This document shows positions 17,477-26,907 of a stretch of 64,000 bases of DNA, piece by piece (within the stretch, counting starts at the first letter, position 1; each line of letters begins with the position of its first letter). The notes below the pieces were generated by a model that was not told the DNA's origin, ran no database searches, and saw only the letters and a list, made by a program, of their open reading frames with translations. The DNA is from Gaetbulibacter_A sp043876815 (lineage in GTDB: Bacteria; Bacteroidota; Bacteroidia; Flavobacteriales; Flavobacteriaceae): NCBI RefSeq assembly GCF_043876815.1, contig NZ_JBAWKA010000002.1, positions 372,001 through 436,000 of the forward strand, given 5' to 3'. The translations under genes and the position numbers were made by a program.

Positions 17477-19228
17477 TTATTCAGATTTGCTCAATTGTTT
17501 TAGGTAAAGTTCCTTATAATGTCCTTCGGCATTAACCAGTGATTCATGCGTACCCTCTTGAAGAATTTTACCATCTTCCAACACAATAATCTTATCTGCA
17601 TTTTTGGCAGACGACACGCGGTGACTCACAATAATAGCCGTTTTTCCAATAAGGATCTTTTTCAGATTATTTAGGATTTTTTCTTCCGTTTCCGTGTCAA
17701 CGGCCGATAAGCAATCGTCGAACAGTAAGATTTTAGGTGATTTAATAATTGCTCGTGCAATAGACACGCGCTGTTTTTGGCCACCCGAAAGTGTAATACC
17801 TCGTTCTCCGAGAACAGTATCGTAGCCTTTACTAAATTTCACTATATTCTTGTGGACATGAGCATTTTTTGCAGCTTCAATAACCTCCTCATCAGTAGCG
17901 TCACCTTTACCAAATTTTATATTATTTTTAATGGTGTCTGAAAATAAGAAGGCATCCTGAGGTACGTACCCAATATGACTTCTCAAGGTGTTCAGATTGT
18001 GCTTATCAACAGGAATATCATTTATTGTGATAGTCCCCTGATCGATGTCGTAGAGTCGCCCAATAAGATCTAGGATCGTCGATTTTCCTGAACCGGTTTT
18101 ACCCAAGATCGCCAAGGTTTCTCCTTCTTTTAAAGTGAAACTTATGTCGTTCAAGGCTTGAATATTAGTGTCGTCGTAAGTAAAGGAAACGTTCTTAAAA
18201 ACAATATCACCATGGATATCGGTTTCCTCGTTCACGGTATTTTTAATTTCAGGTTCTATTTTTAAAAACTCATTGATACGTTTTTGCGAAGCTTCTGCCT
18301 GTTGTACAATCGAAGTAACCCATCCTACGGTAGCCACAGGCCAGGTGAGCATATTTACATATATAATGAATTCGGCAATCGTTCCTAAACTCGTAATTGT
18401 TCCATTAATATACTGCATCCCACCGACGTAAATAACCAAAAGGTTACTGGCGCCAATCAAAAGGACCATCATTGGGAAGAACCAGGCTTGAACACGTGCT
18501 AAACTAACTTGTTTATGTTTACCATCTTCTGCTAGATCAATAAAATCGTTAGCCGTTTTAATTTCAATTCCATAGGCCTTAACGACTGAGATACCGCTAA
18601 AGGATTCCTGAGTGTAAGCAGATAAGTTTGATAAAAATTCCTGAACGATGGTGCTGCGCCGGTGAATTTCCCGACTTAATTTATAAATGATAACAGATAA
18701 TATGGGCAATGGAATGATTGTATAGAACGCGAGGGTAGGTGCATCTCTAAACATGTAAATTAGCGCAATAACAAAAAGCGTTATCGTGTTAATACTATAC
18801 ATTATCGCAGGGCCAAAATACATGCGCACATTGCTCACATCTTCACTTATCCGATTCATTAGATCACCGGTTCGGTTCTTTTTATAAAAATTTAAGGATA
18901 GCTTTTGATATTGTTGATAGACTTCATTTTTAAGATCAAACTCTACATATCTGGAAACGATGATAATAGTTTGCCTCATAAAAAAGGTGAGAAAAGCTCC
19001 AACTAGTGCTGCACCAATTATTATAAGAATGGCATATAACAATTCATCGCGAAAGCCCTCTTTTGAAATTTCTCCGGCGCTATAGGTTTCGATAGTGGTA
19101 AAAATATCCTTTACATACCGCGGGGTGAACAGCAAAAAGATTCGTGCCACAATAGTAATAATAATTCCAGCTATCAGATGGGTTTTGTATTTAAAAAGGT
19201 ACTTATTTAAGTGCTGTAGTTCTTTCAT
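17477..19228 (-). CDS. ABC exporter, fused permease and ATPase (MsbA-like)
   Basis: The 583-aa half-transporter has a six-helix type IV exporter domain (about 15-310) and an ATPase domain (340-583). Walker A is GKTGSGKST at 376-384, the signature is LSGGQKQR at 480-487, and the H-loop is VSHRV. The Walker B end reads LFDDCLSAVD: Asp505 stands where most exporters have the catalytic Glu. That is the degenerate form found in one half of heterodimeric exporters, yet no partner gene is next to it. The substrate could be lipid, drug or peptide and cannot be told. A -7 box TATCTTTG lies 22 bases upstream of the ATG. It is divergent from nusB. Confidence 0.88.
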   Translation of the reverse strand: MKELQHLNKYLFKYKTHLIAGIIITIVARIFLLFTPRYVKDIFTTIETYSAGEISKEGFRDELLYAILIIIGAALVGAFLTFFMRQTIIIVSRYVEFDLKNEVYQQYQKLSLNFYKKNRTGDLMNRISEDVSNVRMYFGPAIMYSINTITLFVIALIYMFRDAPTLAFYTIIPLPILSVIIYKLSREIHRRSTIVQEFLSNLSAYTQESFSGISVVKAYGIEIKTANDFIDLAEDGKHKQVSLARVQAWFFPMMVLLIGASNLLVIYVGGMQYINGTITSLGTIAEFIIYVNMLTWPVATVGWVTSIVQQAEASQKRINEFLKIEPEIKNTVNEETDIHGDIVFKNVSFTYDDTNIQALNDISFTLKEGETLAILGKTGSGKSTILDLIGRLYDIDQGTITINDIPVDKHNLNTLRSHIGYVPQDAFLFSDTIKNNIKFGKGDATDEEVIEAAKNAHVHKNIVKFSKGYDTVLGERGITLSGGQKQRVSIARAIIKSPKILLFDDCLSAVDTETEEKILNNLKKILIGKTAIIVSHRVSSAKNADKIIVLEDGKILQEGTHESLVNAEGHYKELYLKQLSKSE

Positions 19229-19250
19229 TCACCAGTTTAAAATCGATGAG

Positions 19251-19258
19251 CAAAGATA
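19251..19258 (-). promoter_or_regulatory. -7 box TATCTTTG of the ABC exporter gene
   Basis: On the minus strand 19258-19251 reads TATCTTTG, a perfect TAnnTTTG, 22 bases before the ATG at 19228. No TTG is visible at -33. Confidence 0.6.
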
Positions 19259-19367
19259 CGTATTAAAACGAACTATATAGAAAACTTAAACGTTTAGAAT
19301 GTTAAATATACTTTAAAATATGCCTTATAATTACATCGAAAAGACCGCTTTATTTTTAAAATAATGT

Positions 19368-19375
19368 TATTTTTG
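19368..19375 (+). promoter_or_regulatory. -7 box TATTTTTG of nusB
   Basis: TATTTTTG fits TAnnTTTG and lies 47 bases before the nusB ATG at 19423. The -33 region is AT-rich without a TTG. Confidence 0.55.
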
Positions 19376-19422
19376 CGCAGGAAAAAATAAGACCAATACT
19401 TTTAATACCGTTCTTTTTCATT

Positions 19423-20367
19423 ATGCTAAACAGAAGACATATTCGTATCAAGGTTATGCAAACGCTTTACGCTTTTAAAGGTAGTGAAAGCGATGATTTC
19501 TCAAGGGACCAGAAATTTTTACTGTTTAGTATTGAAAACATGTATAAGCTATATCTACTGCTTATGGCGTTAACGATCGAAATTCAAAAACGCGCAGAAT
19601 CGGATCTTCAAAAAAAGTTGAACAAACACCTCGCTACCTCTGAAGATAAAAATCCAAATCGCAAGTTTGTAAATAACCAGGTCTTGCAATATTTGGCCGA
19701 AAATATCCAGCTGAAAAATCAGATTAAATCTGAAAAAATTAATAATTGGGAATTAGATAACGAATATGTTGATATTTTATTCAAAGCCATTATTTCCAGC
19801 GATATATATGCCGATTATATGCAAACGCGTACTTCGGATTTTAAAGAAGATAAGAGCTTTATTATAGATATATATAAAGAAATTATTGCCCCTAACGAGA
19901 AGTTGTACGATTATTTGGAAGACAAGAATTTAACCTGGCTGGATGACCTGCCAACAGTAAATACAACTATTCTCAAGCAGCTTCGGAAATTAAAGACCTC
20001 GAGTAATGACGAATTATTCGTTCCTAAATTATATAAAGATGCGGATGACAAACAATTTGCAATAGACCTATTCAAGAAAACACTTTTAAATCGTTCCGCA
20101 TTGAATCACACGATCGAAGAAAAGACCCAAAATTGGGAAGCTGATAGGATTGCTAATGTTGATAATGTATTGTTGCAAATGGCGATATGTGAGTTAAAAA
20201 ACTTTCCAACCATACCCGTGAAAGTGACCATTAATGAATATCTGGAAATCGCAAAAGAATATTCAACTCCAAAGAGCAGCATTTTTATTAATGGTATTCT
20301 GGATAAACTTGTTAAGGAATACAGCGAAAATGGTACATTGAATAAAATCGGGCGTGGATTGCTTTAA
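19423..20367 (+). CDS. nusB: transcription antitermination factor NusB, long Bacteroidota form
   Basis: NusB with S10 binds boxA RNA and suppresses termination, mainly in rRNA operons. The C-terminal part (about 195-305) is the recognisable NusB fold: NWEADRIANVDNVLLQMAICEL, then TIPVKVTINEYLEIAKEYS and FINGILDKL. The N-terminus MLNRRHIRIKVMQTLYAF also fits the first NusB helix. Between them lie about 170 helical, charged residues absent from E. coli NusB (139 aa), giving 314 aa. This long form is normal in Bacteroidota, and the role of the insert is unknown. The downstream DUF1573-yajC pair begins 84 bases later. Confidence 0.9.
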   Translation: MLNRRHIRIKVMQTLYAFKGSESDDFSRDQKFLLFSIENMYKLYLLLMALTIEIQKRAESDLQKKLNKHLATSEDKNPNRKFVNNQVLQYLAENIQLKNQIKSEKINNWELDNEYVDILFKAIISSDIYADYMQTRTSDFKEDKSFIIDIYKEIIAPNEKLYDYLEDKNLTWLDDLPTVNTTILKQLRKLKTSSNDELFVPKLYKDADDKQFAIDLFKKTLLNRSALNHTIEEKTQNWEADRIANVDNVLLQMAICELKNFPTIPVKVTINEYLEIAKEYSTPKSSIFINGILDKLVKEYSENGTLNKIGRGLL

Positions 20368-20451
20368 TATTATGTTAAGGGTTTAACAAAAGTTTTTAAT
20401 AGATTAAATTATTACTATTTTTACCTCGATAACAAAAAACCACATTGTAAA

Positions 20452-20910
20452 ATGAAAAAAATACTTTTAGTATTAAGCGCAATCTGCTTAGTCTCATTTA
20501 CTTCTTGTAAAGAAAATGCAGCAAAAAAAATTGATGCTGCCAAGCTAAGCGCTGCTGCAGAGCGTGATGCGGCTGCAACTAAATTTCCTGTTATGCAATT
20601 TGACAAAACCGATCATGATTTCGGTGAAATTGAAAAAGGGAAATCTGTTGAAACAACATTCTCCTACACCAATGTTGGAGATGCCCCTTTGGTGATTACC
20701 GATATCAAATCCTCTTGCGGTTGTACGGTACCTCAAAATTGGAGTAGAGACCCATTAGCACCCGGAGAAACAGGTGAATTTACGGTGCAATACAACGGAA
20801 GTGGTATGAATAAAATCACGAAAACAATTACCGTAACGGCGAACACCGAAAAAGGCAAAGAAGTAGTAAAAATATCGGCTTTTGTAAAGCCTACAGAAAC
20901 TAACAGTTAA
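20452..20910 (+). CDS. DUF1573 domain lipoprotein
   Basis: The 152-aa protein has a lipoprotein signal peptide with Cys19 in VSFTSC-KE, so it should be lipidated and sit in an envelope membrane. Residues 46-148 form a DUF1573 immunoglobulin-like domain: FDKTDHDFGEIEKGK, YTNVGDAPLVITDIKSSCGCTVP and PGETGEFTVQY. The SCGC pair is conserved in the family, whose function is unknown. A low-complexity Ala/Lys linker (21-42) separates anchor and domain. yajC follows after 11 bases, suggesting co-transcription. Confidence 0.88.
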   Translation: MKKILLVLSAICLVSFTSCKENAAKKIDAAKLSAAAERDAAATKFPVMQFDKTDHDFGEIEKGKSVETTFSYTNVGDAPLVITDIKSSCGCTVPQNWSRDPLAPGETGEFTVQYNGSGMNKITKTITVTANTEKGKEVVKISAFVKPTETNS

Positions 20911-20921
20911 AAATATATCAA

Positions 20922-21203
20922 ATGGAAGGAGGAATTGGCCAATTTTTACCGTTTATCTTAATGTTTGTGGTGATCTATTTTTTTATGATCGCTCCTCAAA
21001 TGAAACGTGCTAAAAAAGAAAAAAAGTTCAATGCGGAACTCAAGCGCGGTGATAAAGTAATTACCAAAAGCGGTATGCATGGTAAAATCATTGAGCTAAA
21101 TGATGATAGTTGTGTGATCGAAACAATGTCTGGGAAGATTAAGTTCGAGCGTTCATCTATATCCATGGAAATGAGTGGTAAACTCAATGCTCCAAAAAAA
21201 TAA
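20922..21203 (+). CDS. yajC: preprotein translocase subunit YajC
   Basis: YajC is the small accessory membrane protein that associates with SecDF-YidC. The 93-aa product has one transmembrane helix (about 6-24, ending FMIAPQMKRAKKEKKF) and a cytoplasmic KOW-like tail (KRGDKVITKSGMHGKI, VIETMSGKIKFERSSI). Length and motifs are canonical. secDF is not nearby. A bidirectional terminator follows. Confidence 0.95.
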   Translation: MEGGIGQFLPFILMFVVIYFFMIAPQMKRAKKEKKFNAELKRGDKVITKSGMHGKIIELNDDSCVIETMSGKIKFERSSISMEMSGKLNAPKK

Positions 21204-21220
21204 TTTAAATTATAGACATA

Positions 21221-21252
21221 AAAAAAGCTTCCAGATTCTGGAAGCTTTTTTT
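21221..21252. terminator. bidirectional terminator between yajC and pepT
   Basis: A perfect hairpin (GCTTCCAG at 21227-21234 with CTGGAAGC at 21238-21245, three-base loop) is flanked by A6 on the left and T7 on the right, so it serves both convergent genes. Confidence 0.9.
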
Positions 21253-21273
21253 ATGTCTTTTAGTTGGTCTTGA

Positions 21274-22509
21274 TTATTGTTCAGCTGTTAACTCAGCAAT
21301 CTTACAGATCACTTCAGTAGCTTTAATCATACTTTCTACAGGAACGTATTCATAACGCCCGTGGAAATTATGGCCACCTGCAAAAATGTTAGGGCAGGGT
21401 AGGCCCATATAACTTAATTGAGATCCATCGGTTCCACCTCTAATGGCTTTAATAAGTGGTTTTATCTTTAATTCTTTCATGGCCTTTTCGGCAATGTCTA
21501 CAATGTGCATAACGGGTTCAATTTTTTCCCGCATGTTGTAATACTGATCTTTTATTTCAGTGAATACCACATCATGATCGTAACGTGAATTGATGTCTTC
21601 GGTTAGTCTAATCATGACTTCCTTTCGAGCTTCAAAATGTTTTCGATCATGGTCGCGAATAATATATTCTAGTTTGCTCTCATCGACATCACCTTCAATT
21701 TGAGTTAAATGGAAGAATCCTTGATAGCCTTCTGTATGCTCAGGTGTTTCCATACGGGGTAATGAATTGATGAATTCCATGGCAATATACATGGAGTTGA
21801 TCATTTTACCTTTGGCATAACCCGGATGCACGATTTTTCCTTTTATTGTGATCTCTACACCGGCAGCATTAAAGTTTTCGTATTCCAATTCTCCAACCTG
21901 ACTACCATCCATGGTGTAAGCCCAATCGGCATTAAATTTTTTCACATCAAATTTATGGGCACCCCGACCAATTTCTTCATCCGGGGTAAATCCTACACGA
22001 ATTTCACCGTGCTTTATTTCCGGATGCTGAATTAAATATTCCATGGCCGTTACAATTTCACAAACCCCTGCTTTATCATCAGCACCTAAAAGTGTGGTGC
22101 CATCAGTAGTAATTAAGGTCTGACCTGCATATTGTTTTAAATCCTCAAAATAATCCGGAGATAAAACAATGTTTTCTTTTTTATTTAAAAGGAGATCACC
22201 TCCCAGATAATTTTCATGAATTTGTGGTTTTACATTGGTTCCGGTAAAATCGGGTGACGTGTCAAAATGAGCAATAAAACCTATGGTCGGAACCTTTTTA
22301 TCAACATTGCTGGGTAAAGTGGCCATGATATAAGAATTATCATCAATACTTACATCCTCCATCCCAATATACTTAAGCTCTTTAGCTAGTTTTTTAGCTA
22401 AATCCCATTGTTTTTCAGTACTTGGAGTGGTCTCCGATTTAGGGTCTGATTGCGTGTCGACGGTTACATAACTGATAAAGCGTTTTATAAGGTGGTCTTT
22501 CGAAATCAT
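21274..22509 (-). CDS. pepT: peptidase T (tripeptide aminopeptidase)
   Basis: This 411-aa cytosolic M20B metallopeptidase removes the N-terminal residue from tripeptides. Zinc site residues are intact: His81 and Asp83 in IAHFDTSPD, Asp144 in LGADDKAG, and the catalytic Glu178-Glu179 in TPDEEIG. RGGTDGSQLSYMGLPCPN and GGHNFHGRYEYVP near the C-terminus are PepT signatures. The length equals that of E. coli PepT. It is transcribed alone, divergent from pyrD with 109 bases between the start codons. Confidence 0.95.
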   Translation of the reverse strand: MISKDHLIKRFISYVTVDTQSDPKSETTPSTEKQWDLAKKLAKELKYIGMEDVSIDDNSYIMATLPSNVDKKVPTIGFIAHFDTSPDFTGTNVKPQIHENYLGGDLLLNKKENIVLSPDYFEDLKQYAGQTLITTDGTTLLGADDKAGVCEIVTAMEYLIQHPEIKHGEIRVGFTPDEEIGRGAHKFDVKKFNADWAYTMDGSQVGELEYENFNAAGVEITIKGKIVHPGYAKGKMINSMYIAMEFINSLPRMETPEHTEGYQGFFHLTQIEGDVDESKLEYIIRDHDRKHFEARKEVMIRLTEDINSRYDHDVVFTEIKDQYYNMREKIEPVMHIVDIAEKAMKELKIKPLIKAIRGGTDGSQLSYMGLPCPNIFAGGHNFHGRYEYVPVESMIKATEVICKIAELTAEQ

Positions 22510-22573
22510 TCTAGTTATTTTAATAGCTTATTTGCTGCTAAAGTTACAACTATTGAGATTTTTTTCATTTGAA

Positions 22574-22604
22574 TTGCGCAATTTTTTATTTCGGAGTACT
22601 TTTG
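22574..22604 (+). promoter_or_regulatory. pyrD promoter, TTG-N20-TACTTTTG
   Basis: TTG at 22574-22576 and TACTTTTG at 22597-22604 are separated by 20 bases, the textbook spacing for Bacteroidota. The ATG at 22619 lies 14 bases after the -7 box, which rules out the longer reading frame that starts upstream at 22532. Confidence 0.75.
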
Positions 22605-22618
22605 CACAAATCAAACAG

Positions 22619-23656
22619 ATGTACAAATCACTTCTTCGTCCAATATTCTTTTTGTTCGACCCTGAAAAGATCCATCATTTTACCTTTTCATTAATTAAAA
22701 TAACGTATCGGATCCCAGGATTTAAAGACCTATTTAAAGCAATATATGCTGTAGAAGATAAACGTTTAGAACGAAAACTATTCGGATTAACCTTTAAGAA
22801 TCCGGTAGGATTAGCAGCCGGATTTGATAAAAATGCCGTCTTGTACAACGAACTGGCCAACTTTGGTTTTGGTTTTATTGAAATAGGAACGGTAACACCC
22901 AAAGCGCAACAGGGAAACCCTAAAAAACGCTTGTTCCGACTCAAAGACGATCAGGGTATTATCAATAGAATGGGTTTCAATAATGAAGGTGTTGAAGCAG
23001 CCATTGAACAATTGAAGAAAAACCGAGGACAGGTGATCATCGGTGGTAATATTGGCAAAAATACGCAAACATCGCCCGAAGAGTATACAAACGATTATTT
23101 AACTTGTTTTAATGCTTTACATCCTTATGTGGATTATTTTGTTCTGAATGTAAGTTGTCCCAACGTAAATAGTCATGCCAAATTAAACGATAAGGATTAT
23201 TTGGAAGAATTGATCTCAGTGGTACAAAAAGCAAACAAAACTTTCGATAAACAAAAACCTATCTTATTAAAAATTGCGCCGGATCTCAACAAAGGTCAGT
23301 TGGATGAGATCATAGACCTTGTAAAAAACACCAAATTAGATGGTGTTATAGCGAGTAATACCTCCGTTTTTCGTGAAGGATTAAAAGCCTCCGATGCACA
23401 ACTAAAGGCTATTGGTAATGGCGGTTTAAGTGGGCAGCCCATTAAAGCTAGAAGCACTCGGGTTATAAAATACTTGTCGGAAAAAAGCGAAAGAGCCTTT
23501 CCTATTATTGGTGTTGGAGGAATCCATTCCGCCGAAGATGCACTTGAAAAATTAGAGGCAGGAGCTGATCTCGTTCAAATTTACACGGGGTTTATTTATG
23601 AGGGCCCCGGACTCATAAAAGCTATTAACAAGGCTATTTTGGACCGTGCTAAATAA
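22619..23656 (+). CDS. pyrD: quinone-dependent dihydroorotate dehydrogenase (class 2)
   Basis: The enzyme oxidises dihydroorotate to orotate and passes electrons to quinone, the fourth step of pyrimidine synthesis. The 345-aa product has the class 2 N-terminal amphipathic helices (residues 1-45) for membrane contact. The FMN barrel follows, with NPVGLAAGFDKN at 61-72, NRMGFNNEG at 116-124, the catalytic serine in LNVSCPNV, and GNGGLSGQPIK with VGVGGI-type phosphate loops later. The ATG at 22619 is chosen because an upstream in-frame start would precede the promoter. The HMG-CoA lyase gene follows after 80 bases. Confidence 0.95.
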   Translation: MYKSLLRPIFFLFDPEKIHHFTFSLIKITYRIPGFKDLFKAIYAVEDKRLERKLFGLTFKNPVGLAAGFDKNAVLYNELANFGFGFIEIGTVTPKAQQGNPKKRLFRLKDDQGIINRMGFNNEGVEAAIEQLKKNRGQVIIGGNIGKNTQTSPEEYTNDYLTCFNALHPYVDYFVLNVSCPNVNSHAKLNDKDYLEELISVVQKANKTFDKQKPILLKIAPDLNKGQLDEIIDLVKNTKLDGVIASNTSVFREGLKASDAQLKAIGNGGLSGQPIKARSTRVIKYLSEKSERAFPIIGVGGIHSAEDALEKLEAGADLVQIYTGFIYEGPGLIKAINKAILDRAK

Positions 23657-23736
23657 GGCTTAGATTTCAATTAAATTACAATTCCTAGTTACGGTGCTTA
23701 CAAAAATTAATAGTATTTTTAGTGCTAAATAAAGCG

Positions 23737-24600
23737 ATGTCAAAACCAGTAAAAATCATTGAATGTCCACGCGATGCCATGCAAGGTATCAAGACCTTTA
23801 TTCCTACGGATAAAAAGGTACAGTACATCCAATCGTTATTACGCGTTGGTTTTGATACCATCGATTTTGGGAGTTTTGTGTCGCCAAAAGCGATCCCACA
23901 AATGGTGGATACGGCCGAGGTTTTATCAAAACTGGATTTAAGTAAGACCCGTAGTAAATTGTTGGCTATTATTGCCAATATCCGTGGGGCGGAGGATGCT
24001 TGTAAGCATCCCGAAATTGATTATTTGGGATATCCTTTTTCTATTTCAGAAAACTTTCAAATGCGTAATACGCACAAAACGATAGCGGAGTCTGTCGAAA
24101 CGTTGTCAGAGATTTTGAACATCGCCGATAAATCAGGTAAAGAAGTTGTGGTTTACATATCTATGGGTTTCGGTAATCCATACGGTGATCCATGGAATGT
24201 GGAAATTGTTGGGGAGTGGACCGAAAAATTAGCTAAAATGGGCGTCAAGATCCTTTCACTTAGCGATACCGTAGGAACCTCAAACTCTGAGAATATTACG
24301 TATCTATTTTCACATTTAATACCCGCTTATCCCAATATTGAATTTGGAGCCCATTTACATACTACAAAATCAAGTTGGTTCGAAAAGATCGATGCGGCTT
24401 ACAAGGCTGGTTGTTCTAGGTTCGATGGCGCCATTCAGGGTTTTGGAGGTTGTCCTATGGCCAAAGATGAACTGATTGGTAATATGCCCACAGAAAAACT
24501 TTTGTCTTACTTCACGACGCACCAGGTAAATACACTAAATGCCCTCAGTTTTGAGAGTGCTTATAATGAGGCTTCTAAAATTTTTAATCATTTCTATTAA
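23737..24600 (+). CDS. mvaB: hydroxymethylglutaryl-CoA lyase
   Basis: The 287-aa TIM-barrel enzyme splits HMG-CoA into acetoacetate and acetyl-CoA at the end of leucine degradation. It shows the HMGL family marks: IECPRDAMQG at the N-terminus, DFGSFVSPKAIPQM, the metal-binding HLHTT, and GCSRFDGAIQGFGGCPMA, where the active-site cysteine loop GFGGCP is intact. It lacks the long N-terminal transit region of eukaryotic forms. I choose the ATG at 23737 over a GTG at 23722. Other leucine-degradation genes are not in the window. Confidence 0.9.
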   Translation: MSKPVKIIECPRDAMQGIKTFIPTDKKVQYIQSLLRVGFDTIDFGSFVSPKAIPQMVDTAEVLSKLDLSKTRSKLLAIIANIRGAEDACKHPEIDYLGYPFSISENFQMRNTHKTIAESVETLSEILNIADKSGKEVVVYISMGFGNPYGDPWNVEIVGEWTEKLAKMGVKILSLSDTVGTSNSENITYLFSHLIPAYPNIEFGAHLHTTKSSWFEKIDAAYKAGCSRFDGAIQGFGGCPMAKDELIGNMPTEKLLSYFTTHQVNTLNALSFESAYNEASKIFNHFY

Positions 24601-24601
24601 C

Positions 24602-24634
24602 AAAAAAGAGCCATTATTTCAAATAATGACTCTT
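24602..24634 (-). terminator. probable terminator of the TonB receptor gene
   Basis: On the minus strand an imperfect hairpin (24612-24619 with 24621-24628, extended by five base pairs beyond one mismatch) is followed by a T6 run at 24607-24602. It lies between two convergent stops and may also serve mvaB, though the plus side has no T tract. Confidence 0.6.
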
Positions 24635-24653
24635 GTGAGAATTATCTTTTATT

Positions 24654-26867
24654 TTAAAATTGAAATTCTAAACCAGCGTAAGCCCCAAAAGGATGCCCTG
24701 GTCTTAATCCTGCAGGAACCCTAGAAACAGCATAAGTTTTATCTAAAAGATTAATAATGTTTCCAGTCACACTTAAATTTTTAGAAAAGTGATATTTTCC
24801 AGAAAAATCGATAATAAAGTTTGAAGTAACTCCATTATCAGCTGTAATAGTTTCTGTGCCAGCTAAAGTTCTAAATGCGCCATTTAACCGGCCATTAAGA
24901 TTTAGTTCAAATCTGTTATGCTCTAATGATATTGAAGTGTTAAACTGATGTTTTGCGATATAAGGTAGTTCATCACCTGCAGTAACTTCTCCCCATAATG
25001 AATCATCACTTCCAAAACTATTTAAAAATTCAGTATCTGTAAATGTATATCCAAAAGTAATTGGTAAAGAAAATTTAATGTTGTTTTGAAGTAGATCATA
25101 ATTTAAAAGTAACTCGATACCTTTAACGGCGACCTCACCAGCATTAAATTGATCCAAAGAACCGGTGCCGCCAGTTGCTGCTAAATCACTACCTAGTAAG
25201 TTACTATAGTCGTTGTAAAAAATAACTGCTTCACCTCTAAGGCCTTGAAGATTGAAACGAGAACCCAATTCGTAATTTATACTTTCTTCTGCTTTTTGTC
25301 CTATTTCATTACCCGGAGGAGAAAACCCTTTGTGTACACCACCATAAACAGATGTGTTTCGATTTATTTTGTAATTGAATCCTATTCCTGGTATAAAAAT
25401 ATCAACTTTATTTTCTCTTGTGGATAATTCATTACCAATTCTGTTAGGATCACTAGTTCCATAATTATCTCTATTTAAAACTATATTTTCATAACGCAAA
25501 CCTGGGGTTAAAGTTAAATTTTTATAAGTTAGCTTGTACAAAATAGAAGCTGCAAAAGCTTTAGCACTGCTAATTCTATTGGCATCGCTACCTGGAGTAC
25601 CGTTGGATGTTAAATTCATTTCACCATCTAATATACTGTACCCGTCTTTCAATTGAAAACGATCTTCTTCGTCGTAATGGTAGCGTACACCAATTTCTAA
25701 ATCATTAAACACATTTGCAGTAGACCAATGGTAATCAAATTTTGTTTGAATTCCTTTTGCAATATAATTTCTATTATTCGTTTTAAGAATAAGGGCATCA
25801 TTATCAGAATTTGTTGACCCATCTATAATATTCATGTGATTTGGATAATCTTGGGGATTACTAATAATAGAAGCTATACCAACTTTATTACCATTATAAA
25901 CCACATCATTTAATTTATACCAGTTTCTTGAAAAACCGTTATAATAGGCATTGGAAGTAATTCTGAATTGTTTAGAAAAATTTATTTTATGTGTTGCCAT
26001 AAATTGAATATGGTCGTTTGTCATTTTATCTTCTTGAGAACTAGCATATCTGTTAAACGGGTTGTTATTAAAATCATTTTGGGTAAGTCCTAAATATGTT
26101 TCATTTGAAACTTCGTCAGAATATTGGAACTTAAAAGATACAGACTGATTAAAAGTAGCATCAGGATTTGAATTTAATCTAAATTTTGCAACAAAATCAT
26201 TTTTGTCAAACCCAGTGTTACTGCCATCAGGTAAATTTTTAAAACCATCAGAGTTTAAATTTAAATACTCAACAGAATAGCCGAAGTTTGTTTTGCTATC
26301 TCCAATTTTAACATGGGTTTGCATTGTATTAAAACTACCAAAACTTGTTTTTAATGCACCATTAAAGCTATTTGGAATTTTGGTGCTAACCAAGTTAATA
26401 GCCCCACCAGTTGTAAATGGACCATATTGAATTTGGCTACTTCCTTTTAATATCTCCACGGCTTGCATTCTGGCAACTGATGGAAAATAATAGGCTGCAG
26501 GCGCACTATATGGTGCAGGTGCAATTAAAACACCATCTTCCATTATTGATATTTTGGCACTTCGCTCGGGAGATGTACCACGTAAACTAATATTTGGACG
26601 TAATCCAAAACCATCTTCTTCATAAATATTTACACCTGGTACAGCTCTTAAAACACGATTAATATCTGTATAGTTAAATTTTTCTAATTCATTTGGAGAA
26701 ATGTAATAAGAAGAACCGGTTCTGTTCTTAGCTTCATATTTACTCCCAAAAATAACTTGTGCATTTATTAAAACCTGATCTAGTTTTTGAATAGAATCTT
26801 TTTGGGTTTCTTGAGCATAGGTAGCTCCTAAAATTAACAGGAAAAATAGGGTAATCTTGACTCTCAT
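24654..26867 (-). CDS. FecA-like TonB-dependent outer-membrane receptor
   Basis: This 737-aa receptor has a signal peptide (1-18, ending TYAQ), a plug domain (about 45-160) and a 22-strand-type barrel ending in AYAGLEFQF. There is no CarboxypepD-like N-terminal domain, so it is not a SusC transporter. The plug reads LRPNISLRGTSPERSAK, MEDGVLIAPAPYSAPAAYY and YGPFTTGGAINLVS, close to FecA-type ferric citrate receptors. The ligand is therefore probably a ferric chelate, but no ferric-binding or ABC genes are adjacent. The ATG at 26867 is fixed by the signal peptide and by the promoter at 26908-26938. The gene is visibly more AT-rich than its neighbours and stands alone, so recent acquisition is possible. 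Confidence 0.88.
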   Translation of the reverse strand: MRVKITLFFLLILGATYAQETQKDSIQKLDQVLINAQVIFGSKYEAKNRTGSSYYISPNELEKFNYTDINRVLRAVPGVNIYEEDGFGLRPNISLRGTSPERSAKISIMEDGVLIAPAPYSAPAAYYFPSVARMQAVEILKGSSQIQYGPFTTGGAINLVSTKIPNSFNGALKTSFGSFNTMQTHVKIGDSKTNFGYSVEYLNLNSDGFKNLPDGSNTGFDKNDFVAKFRLNSNPDATFNQSVSFKFQYSDEVSNETYLGLTQNDFNNNPFNRYASSQEDKMTNDHIQFMATHKINFSKQFRITSNAYYNGFSRNWYKLNDVVYNGNKVGIASIISNPQDYPNHMNIIDGSTNSDNDALILKTNNRNYIAKGIQTKFDYHWSTANVFNDLEIGVRYHYDEEDRFQLKDGYSILDGEMNLTSNGTPGSDANRISSAKAFAASILYKLTYKNLTLTPGLRYENIVLNRDNYGTSDPNRIGNELSTRENKVDIFIPGIGFNYKINRNTSVYGGVHKGFSPPGNEIGQKAEESINYELGSRFNLQGLRGEAVIFYNDYSNLLGSDLAATGGTGSLDQFNAGEVAVKGIELLLNYDLLQNNIKFSLPITFGYTFTDTEFLNSFGSDDSLWGEVTAGDELPYIAKHQFNTSISLEHNRFELNLNGRLNGAFRTLAGTETITADNGVTSNFIIDFSGKYHFSKNLSVTGNIINLLDKTYAVSRVPAGLRPGHPFGAYAGLEFQF

Positions 26868-26907
26868 TTTATTTAGACTTATTAAAAATAACACTTTTAT
26901 TTCGGTG

